A stretch of 64,000 bases of DNA from Advenella kashmirensis WT001 (GTDB taxonomy: Bacteria > Pseudomonadota > Gammaproteobacteria > Burkholderiales > Burkholderiaceae_B): assembly GCF_000219915.2 (NCBI RefSeq), contig NC_017964.1:1116001-1180000 (forward strand). Reading direction: 5' to 3'. Below, piece by piece: positions 63,491 to 64,000 of the stretch. The notes beneath the pieces were generated by a model. It worked only from the letters and a program-made list of their open reading frames with translations, searched no databases and was not told the DNA's origin. The position numbers and the translations under genes are program-made. How positions within the stretch are numbered: position 1 is the stretch's first letter; every line of letters starts with the position of its first letter.

Positions 63491-64000
63491 ATGACTGCCA
63501 TACCGCAGCCGGGACCCCTTGCGCCCCAGGACGTGACGGCATTGATACTGGCCGGAGGCCAGGGCCGGCGCTTGGGCGGAGTGGACAAGGGACTGGTCCG
63601 GCTGCATGCGCGCCCCCTGATCGAATATGTGTTGCGGGCGCTGCGGCCACAAGCGGCCAGCGTGCTGATCAGCGCCAACCAGAATCAGGAGCAGTACCGA
63701 AAATACGGGCAGGTCGTACAGGACCCGGCCGGGTTCGATGGTAGCCAGGGTCCACTGGCCGGTTTGCTTGCGGCGGCATCTCATATAAAGACGCCGTGGC
63801 TGGTTGTGGCTGGCTGCGATATGCCGGCGCTGCCGGATGATTATGTGGCGCAGCTGTATGCTGGGCTGATGGCCCAGGGGGGCAGATTGCCTTTGCGCAC
63901 GCCGCGCCCGCGACCATTCCATCTGTCTGCTGCTACATGCAAGCATGCTGGCCACAGTGCGGGACTACCTGCAAGGTGGTCGCCGCGCTGTGCTTCCCTG
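63491..64000 (+). CDS. mobA: Molybdenum cofactor guanylyltransferase MobA (partial, frameshifted)
   Basis: The ATG at 63491 lies two bases after moaA. The start VTALILAGGQGRRLGGVDKG is the nucleotide-binding signature of MobA, and LVVAGCDMPALP holds the metal aspartate. Past residue 125 the written frame is poor; another frame gives QIAFAHAAP and then LLLHASMLATVRDYLQGG, the MobA C-terminal pattern. Two lost bases (GGGGGG at 63877-63882 and near 63908) explain this. The gene runs off the window. It makes the bis-MGD or MGD form used by FdsA. Confidence 0.9.
   Translation, partial: MTAIPQPGPLAPQDVTALILAGGQGRRLGGVDKGLVRLHARPLIEYVLRALRPQAASVLISANQNQEQYRKYGQVVQDPAGFDGSQGPLAGLLAAASHIKTPWLVVAGCDMPALPDDYVAQLYAGLMAQGGRLPLRTPRPRPFHLSAATCKHAGHSAGLPARWSPRCASL

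Overview
The window is dense bacterial chromosome of about 55% GC. It looks like a betaproteobacterium of the family Alcaligenaceae, most like Advenella. This is inferred from gene content: a Bug-type (TctC) periplasmic binding protein, an fdsGBA-fdhD-fdsD formate dehydrogenase operon, the rnhA / methyltransferase / gloB / mltD neighbourhood, and a DUF2169/DUF3540 type VI secretion accessory cluster. I saw no rRNA, tRNA, CRISPR array or insertion sequence.

Layout. 1-196 is the end of a molybdopterin oxidoreductase, followed by a HIT protein. 0.96-4.05 kb is a leftward copper-handling cluster (DUF2946, SCO1/SenC, PCu(A)C chaperone, PepSY membrane protein). 4.5-14.3 kb holds an M20 amidohydrolase, small secreted proteins, a DUF3829 lipoprotein, an SDR, a LysR regulator divergent from an enol-lactonase-like hydrolase, a periplasmic asparaginase, a methyltransferase, a ferritin-like protein and a DUF1328 membrane protein. 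15.1-22.3 kb carries a Kef-type antiporter, a guanidinium exporter behind a guanidine-II type riboswitch, a small secreted protein, an unusual three-gene operon (small protein, GNAT enzyme, beta-helix protein) and a LysE exporter. 23.7-30.0 kb is catabolic: Bug protein, IlvD/Edd dehydratase, LysR regulator, DJ-1/PfpI protein and lactate/malate dehydrogenase. A candidate structured RNA lies at 30.14-30.22 kb.

30.3-39.4 kb is a type VI secretion vgrG island: VgrG, a small unrecognised protein, two pentapeptide-repeat proteins (one fused to DUF2169) and a DUF3540 protein. It is flanked on both sides by small membrane proteins of similar design. 39.7-50.9 kb is housekeeping: DUF1428, two small lipoproteins, VOC, rnhA, methyltransferase, gloB, mltD, fabI, dnaQ, glycosyltransferase, YdjC-like deacetylase, GNAT, BLH-type phosphatase and universal stress protein. 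51-64 kb is a formate and molybdenum-cofactor block: a two-component system, an OFA-family transporter with its small partner, fdsD-fdhD-fdsA-fdsB-fdsG leftward, and rightward fdsR-like regulator, moaA and mobA. Formate uptake, oxidation to CO2 with NAD+, sulfur transfer to the cofactor and cofactor synthesis therefore sit together.

Caution on sequence quality. At least sixteen genes are interrupted by single-base frameshifts, including fabI, fdsA, moaA and mobA. Nearly all are repaired by adding one base, mostly in a short homopolymer. This pattern points to base-calling errors in the assembly rather than gene decay, so I annotate these genes across their full span as CDS and note where the frame breaks.
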